From Bacteroidales bacterium (GTDB lineage Bacteria; Bacteroidota; Bacteroidia; Bacteroidales; UBA932), in contig JAFYYM010000084.1 in assembly GCA_017557535.1 (NCBI GenBank), positions 35,263 through 99,262 on the forward strand: 64,000 nucleotides of DNA. Direction: 5' to 3'. Positions 6,849 to 15,796 of the stretch are shown here, one piece after another. Numbering within the stretch: the stretch's first letter is position 1; the number at the start of each line of letters is the position of its first letter. The notes below the pieces were generated by a model. The model worked only from the letters and a program-made list of their open reading frames with translations, ran no database searches and was not told the DNA's origin. Position numbers and translations under genes: made by a program.

Positions 6849-9800
6849 ATGAGCGATTTCCGTATTTTCGTAGAGAAGTATCCCGAATTCCAAGTTGAGG
6901 CTCGAAGCCTTTTGTCCGAGTTTAATGAGAACCTTCAGCTCAAGCTGAAGACCCTCAGGTTGATTAATGTCTACGATCTTTTCGGATTCACACCGGAATT
7001 GCTCGAGAAGAGCCGTTACAGCGTGTTCGGAGAGATAGTCACTGATTCGGTGACAGACATTATGCCTGACGCGGCCAAGTATATCGCCGTGGAGTACCTC
7101 CCTGGTCAGTTCGACCAGAGGGCTGCCTCGGCAGTGGACTGTGTCCACCTTATTGACCCGAAGGCTAAGATCAACATCAAGAGCTCTAAACTCATAATAG
7201 TCGACGACGACGCCTCGAAGGAGACTCTGGAGAAGATCCGCCATTACGTGATCAATCCCGTGGAATCGAGAGAGAAAGATCTAGGGAAACTATCTGACAC
7301 TGAGCATGCCGCAGTCAAGGATGTACCAGTGCTTGAAGGATTTCGCTCGATGGAAGGTGCTGATCTCAAGGCATATTGCAAAAAGATGGGGCTCGCGATG
7401 AATGAGGATGACCTCGCCGAAGTCGTCAGGTATTTCACCGCGGAGGGAAGGGATCCCAATGAGACCGAACTCAGGATCCTGGACACCTATTGGAGCGACC
7501 ATTGCCGCCACACTACATTCACGACAGAGCTCGAGGACATCACTGTCGAGGAATCTTTCATAAAGGAAGACATCGAGGGCACCATGAGGCTGTACCTCAA
7601 AATGCGCTCGGATCTCGGCCGGGAAAACAAAGGGCTGAACCTCATGGATATGGCCACGATAGGTGCCAAATACCTCAGGAAAGCCGGCAAACTGGACGAC
7701 ATGGAGGTGAGTGAGGAGAACAACGCCTGTAGCATATTCATCGACGTTGATGTTGACGGCCAGTCCGAGCGTTGGCTCCTCATGTTCAAGAATGAGACTC
7801 ACAACCACCCTACGGAAATCGAACCTTTCGGCGGCGCCGCGACTTGCCTTGGAGGAGCCATCAGGGATCCTCTTTCCGGACGTGCTTACGTCTATCAGGC
7901 CATGCGCGTCACTGGTGCCGGGGATATTTACAAACCTGTCTCTGAGACGATTCCTGGCAAGCTGCCCCAGAAGGTTATCACCCGCAAGGCCGCCCATGGA
8001 TATTCCAGCTATGGCAACCAGATCGGACTCGCCACAACCCACGTCAGGGAAATTTTCCATGACGGTTACACGGCGAAGAGGATGGAGGTCGGAGCGGTGG
8101 TTGGTGCCGTTAAGGCGGCTAATGTCAGGCGGGAAAGTCCAGCTCCTGGCGACGTGGTGATGATGCTTGGAGGCCGCACCGGCAGGGATGGTATTGGTGG
8201 AGCCACAGGCTCATCCAAAGAGCACACCGAGGAATCCCTTGAGACTTGCGGCAGCGAGGTGCAAAAAGGTAATCCGCCTGAGGAAAGGAAGCTCGAGAGA
8301 CTGTTCCGCAGGCCTGAGGTGACCTCTTTGATCAAGAAATCCAACGATTTCGGAGCCGGAGGTGTCAGCGTCGCTATCGGTGAGCTGACCGCCGGACTGG
8401 ACATCTACCTCGACAGGGTCCCCGTCAAATACAGCGGAATGAATTCCACGGAACTGGCTATCAGTGAATCGCAAGAGAGGATGGCAGTCGTTATCGAGGC
8501 CGCGAGCGAGGAGCGGTTCAAGGAGTATTGCCACTCCGAAAACATCGAAGTGACCCATGTCGCTGATGTGACGGATACGGAGAGGATGAGGATGTTCAAC
8601 AAGGGCGAGCTGGTCGTTGATCTCCGCAGGGACTTCATTGACAGCGCCGGAGCGAAGCATTTTTCCAAGTCTACCGTCGGAGCCGTGGATGACTCAGATC
8701 CGTTTTCTCGTGATGTCCCCGGGAAGAACTTGAAAGAGAGGATGTTCGCCAATCTTCAGGATCCAAATGTCACAAGCCAGAAGGGCCTGATCGAGATGTT
8801 TGACTCAACAATCGGGCGGTCCACAGTCTTGATGCCCTTTGGAGGCGAGCTTCAGACCACCGAGACCCAGGTCTCCGTCCAGAAACTCCCTGTTGACGGA
8901 TTCACCGACACGGCCAGCATGATGGCATTCGGATTCAATCCCGACCTCTGTGACTGGAGCCCTTACCACGGAGCCGCCTACTCGTTCGTGGAAGCCTGCT
9001 CGAAGATTGTCGCCGCGGGAGGCGACTGGAAAACGATGAGATTCTCCTGCCAGGAGTATTTCGAGAGAATGACTTCAGACCCTCACACCTGGGGTAAGCC
9101 TACAGCGGCACTTCTCGGAGCCCTGAAAATGCAGGAAGCTCTTGGACTGCCTTCAATAGGTGGCAAAGACTCCATGAGTGGCTCATTTGAGACAGAGCAC
9201 GGACCTATACATGTTCCACCAACCCTCATCGCGTTCGGTATAACTCCTGTGAAGGTCGGTCATGTCATCTCGCCCGAGTTCAAGTGGGAAGGCGACAGGT
9301 TGTATCTGGTGAGGCACACGCCTCTCTCCAACAAGATGCCTGATGTGGAGCAACTCAAGAGGAACTGGGATAACATCCTCGCGAAGATCAAGGACGGCAC
9401 CATCGTGGCCGCCTGGTCTGTCGGGTTCGGAGGAGTCGCCGAGGGTCTCTGCAAGATGAGTTTCGGCAATGCCTTCGGCTTCGATGTGAGACTGAGCGAA
9501 GACGACCTGTTCAATCTCTCCTACGGATCGATCGTGATCGAGACCGACGGGGAAGTGGATTTCGAGAATGCCGAACTGATCGGAGATGTCACCTCTGGAG
9601 AAGACGGGAATGTCCGGGTCAACGGTACATCAATCTCCATTTTCGAGTTGATGGATTTCAATGGTTCCCTATTCGAGAAAGTATACCCGGCTGTCAGCGA
9701 ATCCTCCCACAAGAGGCTTCTGCCTCGTGGAATGGAAGGGATCAAGCCGTTCAAGGCCAAAAAGACAGATCTCGAATATAAAGGCCCGAAGGTGGATAAG

Positions 9801-10601
9801 GTCATCGCTTACCTTCCCGTATTCCCTGGAACGAACTGCGACTATGACTCCGCCAAGGCTTTCCGCAAAGCGGGAGCCGAGGTCCGCACGACCGTTTTCC
9901 GCAACCTCTCCGACAAGGATGTCTTCGACTCGATTGATGAGATGGCCGCCGGTATCCGTAGCTGCCAGATACTCATGCTCTCAGGAGGGTTCTCAGCGGG
10001 TGATGAGCCTGACGGTAGCGGCAAGTTCATAGCCAATGTGCTGAACAACGGGGAGATAGCCTCAGCAATCGAGGATTTGCTGTCCCGGGGAGGTCTTATC
10101 CTCGGAATATGCAATGGCTTCCAGGCTCTTGTCAAATCCGGTCTTCTTCCTTACGGGGAGCTCGGAAAGGTCACCAAAGACTCCCCCACGCTGTTCCGCA
10201 ATAACATCAACCGTCACATCTCCCAGATGGTGACCACAAGAGTCGCCACCACCAACTCACCATGGCTGCGAGGTATGACAATAGGTGACGAATATACCAT
10301 CCCGGTCAGCCATGGAGAGGGTAAATTTGTCGTGAATGAGGAACTCGCTAAGGAGTTATTCGCAAACGGACAGGTGGCTTTCCAGTATGTTGATCCGCTC
10401 ACGGACGAGCCCACGATGGAGTCACCTTACAACCCGAATGGCTCATATTACGCCATTGAGGGTATCATCGGCCGCAACGGCCAGATACTTGGCAAGATGG
10501 GCCATAGCGAGCGCTATGAGAATGGATTGTTCAAGAATATTGAAGCTGATCTTGAGCAGCCCCTCTTTGAGAATGCCGTAAGATATTTCGGAGTTAAATA
10601 A
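6849..10601 (+). CDS. purL: Phosphoribosylformylglycinamidine synthase (single-chain)
   Basis: The 1250-residue FGAM synthase makes FGAM from FGAR, glutamine and ATP in purine synthesis (cytoplasm). The layout is that of the large PurL: an N-terminal PurS-like region, two AIRS-type halves (TYWSDHCRHTTF and NETHNHPTEIEPFGGAAT in the first), and a C-terminal glutamine amidotransferase with FPGTNCDYD, GICNGFQAL (nucleophile Cys) and SHGEGKF (His). The length fits the single-chain form. Its stop codon overlaps the ATG of the following methyltransferase by 1 nt (TAATG), so the corrinoid cassette is probably translated with it. Confidence 0.97.
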   Translation: MSDFRIFVEKYPEFQVEARSLLSEFNENLQLKLKTLRLINVYDLFGFTPELLEKSRYSVFGEIVTDSVTDIMPDAAKYIAVEYLPGQFDQRAASAVDCVHLIDPKAKINIKSSKLIIVDDDASKETLEKIRHYVINPVESREKDLGKLSDTEHAAVKDVPVLEGFRSMEGADLKAYCKKMGLAMNEDDLAEVVRYFTAEGRDPNETELRILDTYWSDHCRHTTFTTELEDITVEESFIKEDIEGTMRLYLKMRSDLGRENKGLNLMDMATIGAKYLRKAGKLDDMEVSEENNACSIFIDVDVDGQSERWLLMFKNETHNHPTEIEPFGGAATCLGGAIRDPLSGRAYVYQAMRVTGAGDIYKPVSETIPGKLPQKVITRKAAHGYSSYGNQIGLATTHVREIFHDGYTAKRMEVGAVVGAVKAANVRRESPAPGDVVMMLGGRTGRDGIGGATGSSKEHTEESLETCGSEVQKGNPPEERKLERLFRRPEVTSLIKKSNDFGAGGVSVAIGELTAGLDIYLDRVPVKYSGMNSTELAISESQERMAVVIEAASEERFKEYCHSENIEVTHVADVTDTERMRMFNKGELVVDLRRDFIDSAGAKHFSKSTVGAVDDSDPFSRDVPGKNLKERMFANLQDPNVTSQKGLIEMFDSTIGRSTVLMPFGGELQTTETQVSVQKLPVDGFTDTASMMAFGFNPDLCDWSPYHGAAYSFVEACSKIVAAGGDWKTMRFSCQEYFERMTSDPHTWGKPTAALLGALKMQEALGLPSIGGKDSMSGSFETEHGPIHVPPTLIAFGITPVKVGHVISPEFKWEGDRLYLVRHTPLSNKMPDVEQLKRNWDNILAKIKDGTIVAAWSVGFGGVAEGLCKMSFGNAFGFDVRLSEDDLFNLSYGSIVIETDGEVDFENAELIGDVTSGEDGNVRVNGTSISIFELMDFNGSLFEKVYPAVSESSHKRLLPRGMEGIKPFKAKKTDLEYKGPKVDKVIAYLPVFPGTNCDYDSAKAFRKAGAEVRTTVFRNLSDKDVFDSIDEMAAGIRSCQILMLSGGFSAGDEPDGSGKFIANVLNNGEIASAIEDLLSRGGLILGICNGFQALVKSGLLPYGELGKVTKDSPTLFRNNINRHISQMVTTRVATTNSPWLRGMTIGDEYTIPVSHGEGKFVVNEELAKELFANGQVAFQYVDPLTDEPTMESPYNPNGSYYAIEGIIGRNGQILGKMGHSERYENGLFKNIEADLEQPLFENAVRYFGVK

Positions 10602-11860
10602 TGACAGGTAAAGAACGAATCAGGACTGTCCTGGAGCACCATGAGGCGGACAGGATCGCGGTAGATTTCGGAACGACCCCCGTCACCGGAATCCACTGCA
10701 AGGTTGTAGAGGCGTTGCGTAAGCACTATGGCCTGGACGATCACCCGGTCTATGTCCATGAACCCGGACAAATGCTGGGATATATCGAAGACGACCTTGC
10801 TGAAGCTCTCGGTACTGACACCGCCGGTTGTTTCTCACCAAAGAATTCGATAGGGGTCTGGAACAAAGACTGGAAGAAGTACCGGATGCCATGGGGGCAG
10901 GAGGTGATGCTTCCTGCCAGGATGGTCGATTCTTTCACCGAGAAAGATGGAGGTCTCTATTCATATCCCGAGGGTGACAAATCCCTGCCTCCTTCCTGCC
11001 ATATGCCTGAACGCTGCTATTTCTTCGATTCGATAGAACGTCAACAAGGTGAGATTGATGACGACAATCTCAATGTCGAGGATAATCTCCAGGAATATGG
11101 AGAAATTGACGACGAGACCCTGTCCTATTGGAAGACTGTCACCGACAGGGCCGCCAAGACAGGACGGGCTGTTGTGGCCGGATTCGGGGGAATGGCCCTT
11201 GGGGATGTCGCCAGGATAATCTCTCCAGCGATTCGCGAGCCACGGGGTATCAGGAGCGTAGCGGAGTGGTATATGTCCACAGTCTGCCGGCCTGACTACA
11301 TAAAGGAACTGTTCGACCGCATCTCGACCCTGGCAGTCAAGAACCTCGAAAAAATCTATTCAGTAGTAGGTGATAACGTTGACGTGGTTTACGTTTGCGG
11401 AGCTGATTTCGGCACGCAGACCAGTCAATTCATGTCAGTTGATACTCTCAACGACCTGTATGTCCCCTACTACAAACGGATGAACGACTGGATTCACCAG
11501 AACACAACCTGGAATACTTTCAAGCATTGCTGCGGGGCCATCTATCCCTTAATGGACAGCTTGATCAATGCGGGTTTCGACATCATCAATCCCGTGCAGA
11601 TAGCGGCAAAGGACATGGATCCGCAAAGGCTAAAAGACGAATTCGGAGACCGTGTCACTTTCTGGGGCGGAGGAGTCGACACCCAGAAGACGCTGCCGTT
11701 CGGAACCCCTGCCCAAGTTCGGGATGAGGTTCTCAAGCTATGTGAGATATTCAGTAAAGACGGAGGATTCGTATATAACACCGTCCACAACATCCAGGCT
11801 AATGTCCCTGTTGAGAATGTGGTCGCGCTCATGGATACTTTAAAAGAAATTCGCTCATAA
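10601..11860 (+). CDS. Uroporphyrinogen decarboxylase-like (MtaA/CmuA-type) methyltransferase 1
   Basis: A 419-residue protein of the UROD/MetE-like barrel superfamily, not heme UroD. It lacks the UroD N-terminal arginine signature, and its partner genes are a corrinoid protein and a B12 activation domain. Features include FKHCCGAIYPLMDSL (metal-type His-x-Cys), FWGGGVDTQKTLPFG and VHNIQANVPVEN near the C-terminus. Members of this branch transfer methyl groups to or from corrinoid proteins. The start ATG overlaps the purL stop; the corrinoid protein gene begins 1 nt after its stop. The probable role is demethylation of an unknown substrate onto Co(I)-corrinoid. Confidence 0.85.
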   Translation: MTGKERIRTVLEHHEADRIAVDFGTTPVTGIHCKVVEALRKHYGLDDHPVYVHEPGQMLGYIEDDLAEALGTDTAGCFSPKNSIGVWNKDWKKYRMPWGQEVMLPARMVDSFTEKDGGLYSYPEGDKSLPPSCHMPERCYFFDSIERQQGEIDDDNLNVEDNLQEYGEIDDETLSYWKTVTDRAAKTGRAVVAGFGGMALGDVARIISPAIREPRGIRSVAEWYMSTVCRPDYIKELFDRISTLAVKNLEKIYSVVGDNVDVVYVCGADFGTQTSQFMSVDTLNDLYVPYYKRMNDWIHQNTTWNTFKHCCGAIYPLMDSLINAGFDIINPVQIAAKDMDPQRLKDEFGDRVTFWGGGVDTQKTLPFGTPAQVRDEVLKLCEIFSKDGGFVYNTVHNIQANVPVENVVALMDTLKEIRS

Positions 11861-11861
11861 T

Positions 11862-12479
11862 ATGGATAAACTCTACGATGCCATTTTCAAGGGGATGGCT
11901 CCTTTGGCAAAAACCGCTGTCCTTGAAGCATTGGACAACGACAAATCACCACAGGACATCATCGACGAATCCATGATTCCGGCGATGGAAGCTATTGGAC
12001 AGGAATTCGAGGCCGGCAATGTCTTCGTGCCAAACCTTCTTCTCAGCGCGAGGGCCATGAAATCAGCCCTGGAAATCCTGAAGCCGCTCATGATGGCTGG
12101 ACTGACCACCACTCTTGGGACAGTTGTCATCGGAACGGTGAAGGGAGATCTCCACGACATTGGCAAGAATCTGGTGGCATCGATGCTTGAAGGGCGCGGA
12201 TTCAAGGTGATCAACCTTGGGACCGATGTGTCCAAAGAACGCTTCATCGAGGCGGCTAAGGAGAACAATGCGGATATAATCTGCCTGTCAGCCCTCCTGA
12301 CAACAACGATGGATTATATGAAAGAGATTGTGGATGCGGTCAGGGCGGATGGCTTGGACATAAAGATTATGGTAGGTGGTGCCCCGCTTACCCAGGATTT
12401 CGCCACCAGTATCGGTGCCGACGGCTATAGCTCAAATGCGAACGAAGCTGTTGTGGTGGCAAAAAAACTATTGTCCTGA
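11862..12479 (+). CDS. Corrinoid methyl-carrier protein (MtbC/MtaC type)
   Basis: The 205-residue two-domain protein begins with a helical cap (residues ~5-85, PF02607-like, with VPNLLLSARAM). A cobalamin-binding Rossmann domain follows, with the signature GDLHDIGKN (the DxHxxG lower-ligand His), CLSALLTTT and MVGGAPL. It carries the methyl group between methyltransferases as methyl-Co(III). Its last base overlaps the next start (TGATG), so the activator is translationally coupled. The length is normal for MtbC, MtaC and MttC proteins. Confidence 0.93.
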   Translation: MDKLYDAIFKGMAPLAKTAVLEALDNDKSPQDIIDESMIPAMEAIGQEFEAGNVFVPNLLLSARAMKSALEILKPLMMAGLTTTLGTVVIGTVKGDLHDIGKNLVASMLEGRGFKVINLGTDVSKERFIEAAKENNADIICLSALLTTTMDYMKEIVDAVRADGLDIKIMVGGAPLTQDFATSIGADGYSSNANEAVVVAKKLLS

Positions 12480-13141
12480 TGATTGAGAGGGCTTTCCAGA
12501 TAAGCCCGGAAGAACTGCCCGAGAAAGAAGTGTGGTTCGCTATGGGATACAGGGATTCCGTACCAGATCAAAGGATACGGGACATGGTCCGTGACATCAG
12601 GAACGAACTCGTTCCCAAGGCGACACCCCGTTATATTTACCAGGTTGTCGAGGCTGAGAGGCTATCCTCCAGGCAGGTCCGCTTCGCAGGCAAGACCTTT
12701 AATCCTGAGGGAATCATCTGTTCATACCTCAAGGGCATGACCCATGCCCTCCTTTTCATAGGCACAGCGGGATGGGAATACGAAAAAGCCAAGGAAGAGT
12801 TGAAGGAAAGTGAGGACATTGTCGCTGACTTCATAGCTGATTCGATCGGGACTGTCCTCGCCGAGATGACGGTCAGCCGGATTGAGCAGGATTACGATGG
12901 GCCCGGAACCATTTCCATGCCCTACAGCCCTGGTTATTGCAACTGGGACATCAGGGAACAGCATCTCTTGTTCTCCCTCTTCCCTGAAAAACCTTGTGGG
13001 GTTATTCTTTCCGAGTCTTCGCTAATGATGCCGGAGAAATCCGTCAGTGGTTTCTTCGCCTTGGGAGAGACCCTTCAAAGACAACCTTATCATTGTCAAA
13101 TCTGCAAGAACAACAAATGCTACAAAAGAAGAAACGCCTAG
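12479..13141 (+). CDS. Stand-alone MetH-like B12 reactivation domain with C-terminal Cys motif
   Basis: A 220-residue protein resembling the AdoMet-binding activation domain of cobalamin-dependent methionine synthase (PF02965). The hallmark is YSPGYCNWDIREQ around residues 145-157, matching the RxxPGY-type AdoMet loop, followed by a GVILSESSLMMPEKSVSG region. In MetH this domain remethylates inactive Co(II)-B12 using AdoMet and an electron. Here it is a separate gene next to a corrinoid protein, so it most likely reactivates that protein. The C-terminus ends with CQICKNNKC, a Cys cluster that could hold a metal or Fe-S centre (inference). It differs from RamA/ACE-type activators, which are much larger ferredoxin-like proteins. 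Confidence 0.82.
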   Translation: MIERAFQISPEELPEKEVWFAMGYRDSVPDQRIRDMVRDIRNELVPKATPRYIYQVVEAERLSSRQVRFAGKTFNPEGIICSYLKGMTHALLFIGTAGWEYEKAKEELKESEDIVADFIADSIGTVLAEMTVSRIEQDYDGPGTISMPYSPGYCNWDIREQHLLFSLFPEKPCGVILSESSLMMPEKSVSGFFALGETLQRQPYHCQICKNNKCYKRRNA

Positions 13142-14094
13142 TAATCCCCATTATGACTCATCCGGGGATTGAGCTTTGTGGCAGCACTGTCTTTAAAGCG
13201 GTGACTGAAGGCCAGGCGCATGCGGACGCTATTCTCGCGTTGAATGACAAGTTCCCCGCCGATGCGGTGACAGCGATAATGGACCTCACTGTTGAAGCGG
13301 AAGCGTTCGGTGCGGAAATCAGGTTTTCCGAGAATGACATCCCGAACGTAATCGGCCGACTTGTATCTGATTCGGATGAAGTCGACACTCTTGAGGTTCC
13401 TTCACTCGACAGAGGGAGGATTCGGGAATACCTGAAAGCCAACAGCATAGTTGCCTCAAACATCAAGGACAAGAGGATATTCGGGGGGTGTATCGGTCCG
13501 TTCTCCCTTGCCGGCAGACTCTTTGACCTCTCCGAGTTGATGATGGCCATGTACATCGAGCCAGAGACCGTGACAATGCTCCTGGACAAGTGCACCGCCT
13601 TCATCACTGAATATCTGAAGGCGATGAAGGAGACTGGTATCAACGGCGTGATCCTTGCCGAACCAGCCGCTGGACTGGTGTCCAACGACGATTGCCTTCA
13701 GTATTCCTCAGCTTATGTCCGGAAGATCGTTGAGGCCGTACAAGATGACAGTTTCTCAATTGTTTTGCATAACTGCGGCAATACAGGTCATTGCACAAAG
13801 GCGATGCTCAGCTCGGGAGCTTCCGCCCTGCATTTCGGCAACAAGGCTGACATGGTGAACGCACTGGAGACTTGCCCCTCAGACCTTCCGGTGATGGGTA
13901 ACATCGATCCTGTGGGTATCATGCGGCAAGGTTCTCCCGAAAAAGTCTATGCCTCCGTGAGCGAACTGCTGGAAAAAACCTCCGGATACGACAACTTCAT
14001 CCTATCCACAGGATGTGATGTGCCGCCTCGTACCCCCTTCGAGAATATTCAAGCATTCTATCAAGCCCTTAAGGACTACAATGAGAAAGATTGA
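13117..14094 (+). CDS. Uroporphyrinogen decarboxylase-like methyltransferase 2 (MtaA/MtbA type)
   Basis: A 325-residue UROD-family protein, closer than its neighbour at 10601 to MtaA/MtbA corrinoid:thiol methyltransferases. Metal-ligand motifs are visible: LHNCGNTG (His-x-Cys) and, about 75 residues later, STGCDVPPRTP (third ligand Cys), the zinc set that activates an acceptor thiol. In methanogens the acceptor is coenzyme M; here it is unknown, homocysteine being one possibility. The frame is open from 12994, but an upstream start would overlap the activator by about 150 nt; ATG 13117 overlaps by 25 nt and starts at MLQKKKRLVIPIMTHPG. ATG 13153 is an alternative. Confidence 0.85.
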   Translation: MLQKKKRLVIPIMTHPGIELCGSTVFKAVTEGQAHADAILALNDKFPADAVTAIMDLTVEAEAFGAEIRFSENDIPNVIGRLVSDSDEVDTLEVPSLDRGRIREYLKANSIVASNIKDKRIFGGCIGPFSLAGRLFDLSELMMAMYIEPETVTMLLDKCTAFITEYLKAMKETGINGVILAEPAAGLVSNDDCLQYSSAYVRKIVEAVQDDSFSIVLHNCGNTGHCTKAMLSSGASALHFGNKADMVNALETCPSDLPVMGNIDPVGIMRQGSPEKVYASVSELLEKTSGYDNFILSTGCDVPPRTPFENIQAFYQALKDYNEKD

Positions 14095-15538
14095 TTACTC
14101 TTCCTCAATGACCTCGTTCCGTTGGTGGATGTGCGCGCTGTTATTCTTCGCCACGACCGTCAACTACCTCGACCGTCAGGTACTTTCCCTCACTTACGAG
14201 GAATTCATCAAGCCCGAGTTTCATTGGACAGATGCCGAGTACGGCACCGTAACGGGATTCTTCAGCATCTTCTATGCGATTTGCTGCCTGTTCGCGGGAA
14301 AGTTCATTGACTGGATCGGAGTTAAACGGGGATATATCATCTCGATCTGCGTATGGTCCCTTGGAGCAGTACTCCATGCGACCACCGGAATGTTGACAGC
14401 ATCCATGACCGGAGTCGAGTCCGCAGCTGCCTTGAAGGCCGTTAAAGCCGGAAGCGACATAGCTTTGGCGATCTCGACAACCTCCGTCTATCTTTTCATG
14501 CTATGGCGAGGCGTGCTGGCGCTGGGTGAAGCCGGCAACTTCCCCTCAGCCATCAAGGTCACCGCTGAATATTTCCCGAAAAAGGACCGTGCCTTCGCGA
14601 CCGCCATATTCAACGCCGGCTCCTCGATAGGAGCCCTGGCCGCTCCCCTATGCATCCCTCCACTCGCCAAGCACATGGGATGGGAGATGGCGTTCATCAT
14701 CATCGGTGCCTTGGGATTCATCTGGGTGTTTTTCTGGGCTTTCATGTACGACAAGCCGGAATCCCATCCGAAGGTCAATGAAGCTGAGCTTGAGTATTTA
14801 CACCAGGATGACGCTGAAGAGGCTGCCGAAAAAGCGGCCATCGCCGCGGAAAGGAGCATGTCTATCCGTGAATGTCTCAGATACCGTCAGGCGTGGGCGG
14901 CCATCCTGAATAAGTTCATCTCCGACTGCGTGTGGTGGTTCTTCCTTTTCTGGGCCCCGTCATATTTCGACACGGAATTCGGAGCAAAGGCAACCACGAT
15001 GAAGGGGAAACTCCTGCTGATCACGCTCTACGCCATCTGCACGGTTCTTTCCATCTTCGGAGGATATGTTCCGAAACACTTCGTTGAGAAGAAGGGCATG
15101 CACCCTTTTGACGCCCGCATGAAGTCAATGCTGATTTTCGCCATGTTCCCGCTGATGGCCATCTTAGCCCAGCCCATGGGAGCCTGGTTCCACACCCCCT
15201 GGTGGCCCGCCATCTTGATCGGCCTCGCCGCCGCCGGACATTCAGCCTGGGCGGCCAACACCTACAGTCTGATCTCTGACCTCTTCCCTAAGGGGACTAT
15301 CGGCACACTGACCGGGATGTGCTCCCTCGCTGGAGGAATCTCGACTATGGCCTTGCAGAAAATAGCTGGCAACCTTTTCACATTCGCTGAGAAAGCCGGG
15401 GCATCTTTTCGCTTCCTGGGATTCGAGGGGAAGCCTGCCGGGTATTTCATCATCTTCTGCTACTGCGGACTCGCCTACCTTATTTCCTGGATAGTAATGA
15501 AATCATTGGTCCCGAAATACAAACCTGTCAGGCAATAG
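14081..15538 (+). CDS. MFS transporter, hexuronate/anion:cation symporter type (ExuT-like)
   Basis: A 485-residue inner-membrane transporter with about twelve hydrophobic segments. It shows ACS-family signs: NYLDRQVLS in TM1, GLGEAGNFPSAIK-like text (ALGEAGNFPSAIKVTAEYFP) in TM4, and a large central loop (residues ~230-275) rich in Glu and Ala. This family carries hexuronates and related organic anions by proton symport. Start ATG 14081 overlaps the preceding methyltransferase by 14 nt, so the transporter is translationally coupled to the corrinoid cassette and probably imports its substrate. Exact substrate unknown. Confidence 0.9.
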   Translation: MRKIDYSSSMTSFRWWMCALLFFATTVNYLDRQVLSLTYEEFIKPEFHWTDAEYGTVTGFFSIFYAICCLFAGKFIDWIGVKRGYIISICVWSLGAVLHATTGMLTASMTGVESAAALKAVKAGSDIALAISTTSVYLFMLWRGVLALGEAGNFPSAIKVTAEYFPKKDRAFATAIFNAGSSIGALAAPLCIPPLAKHMGWEMAFIIIGALGFIWVFFWAFMYDKPESHPKVNEAELEYLHQDDAEEAAEKAAIAAERSMSIRECLRYRQAWAAILNKFISDCVWWFFLFWAPSYFDTEFGAKATTMKGKLLLITLYAICTVLSIFGGYVPKHFVEKKGMHPFDARMKSMLIFAMFPLMAILAQPMGAWFHTPWWPAILIGLAAAGHSAWAANTYSLISDLFPKGTIGTLTGMCSLAGGISTMALQKIAGNLFTFAEKAGASFRFLGFEGKPAGYFIIFCYCGLAYLISWIVMKSLVPKYKPVRQ

Positions 15539-15567
15539 ACACGGGGATTAATCACACGAATATTTCT

Positions 15568-15575
15568 TATATTTG
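15568..15575 (+). promoter_or_regulatory. Possible rubredoxin promoter -7 element
   Basis: TATATTTG matches TAnnTTTG and lies 28 nt upstream of the rubredoxin start. No good TTTG is found 19 nt further upstream, so the promoter call is moderate. Confidence 0.5.
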
Positions 15576-15602
15576 AAAAAAATATACTAAAAACACACTG
15601 AG

Positions 15603-15764
15603 ATGAAAAAATACACTTGCGACATCTGCGGTTACGAGTATGATCCCGCCGTCGGCGATCCTGACAACGGAATAGCGCCCGGAACAGCTTTCGAGGATCT
15701 TCCCGAGGATTGGGTATGCCCTCTCTGCGGCGTAGGTAAGGAGGACTTCTCCGAAACGGAATAA
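15603..15764 (+). CDS. Rubredoxin
   Basis: A short 53-residue gene. The iron centre has two CxxCG knuckles: C6-x2-C9-G and C39-x2-C42-G, with the conserved aromatic and Gly/Pro positions ([18 protein letters not shown]) of the family. It carries single electrons in the cytoplasm, typically for oxygen or peroxide defence. It lies 64 nt downstream of the transporter ending the corrinoid cassette, so it could supply reducing equivalents for corrinoid reactivation (inference). It is followed by cysS 32 nt later. Confidence 0.96.
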   Translation: MKKYTCDICGYEYDPAVGDPDNGIAPGTAFEDLPEDWVCPLCGVGKEDFSETE

Positions 15765-15796
15765 GTATTTGGATCGGTAAACAGAACCATTTGAAA

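Noticed and set aside
10601-11860. Annotation of this gene as heme-pathway uroporphyrinogen decarboxylase (hemE).
   Set aside because: It lacks the UroD substrate-arginine signature and sits with a corrinoid protein and activator; the methyltransferase branch of the superfamily fits better.
12994-13116. Longer N-terminus for the second UroD-type methyltransferase.
   Set aside because: It would overlap the activation-domain gene by about 150 nt through its conserved Cys-containing end; family members start near the MTHPG segment.
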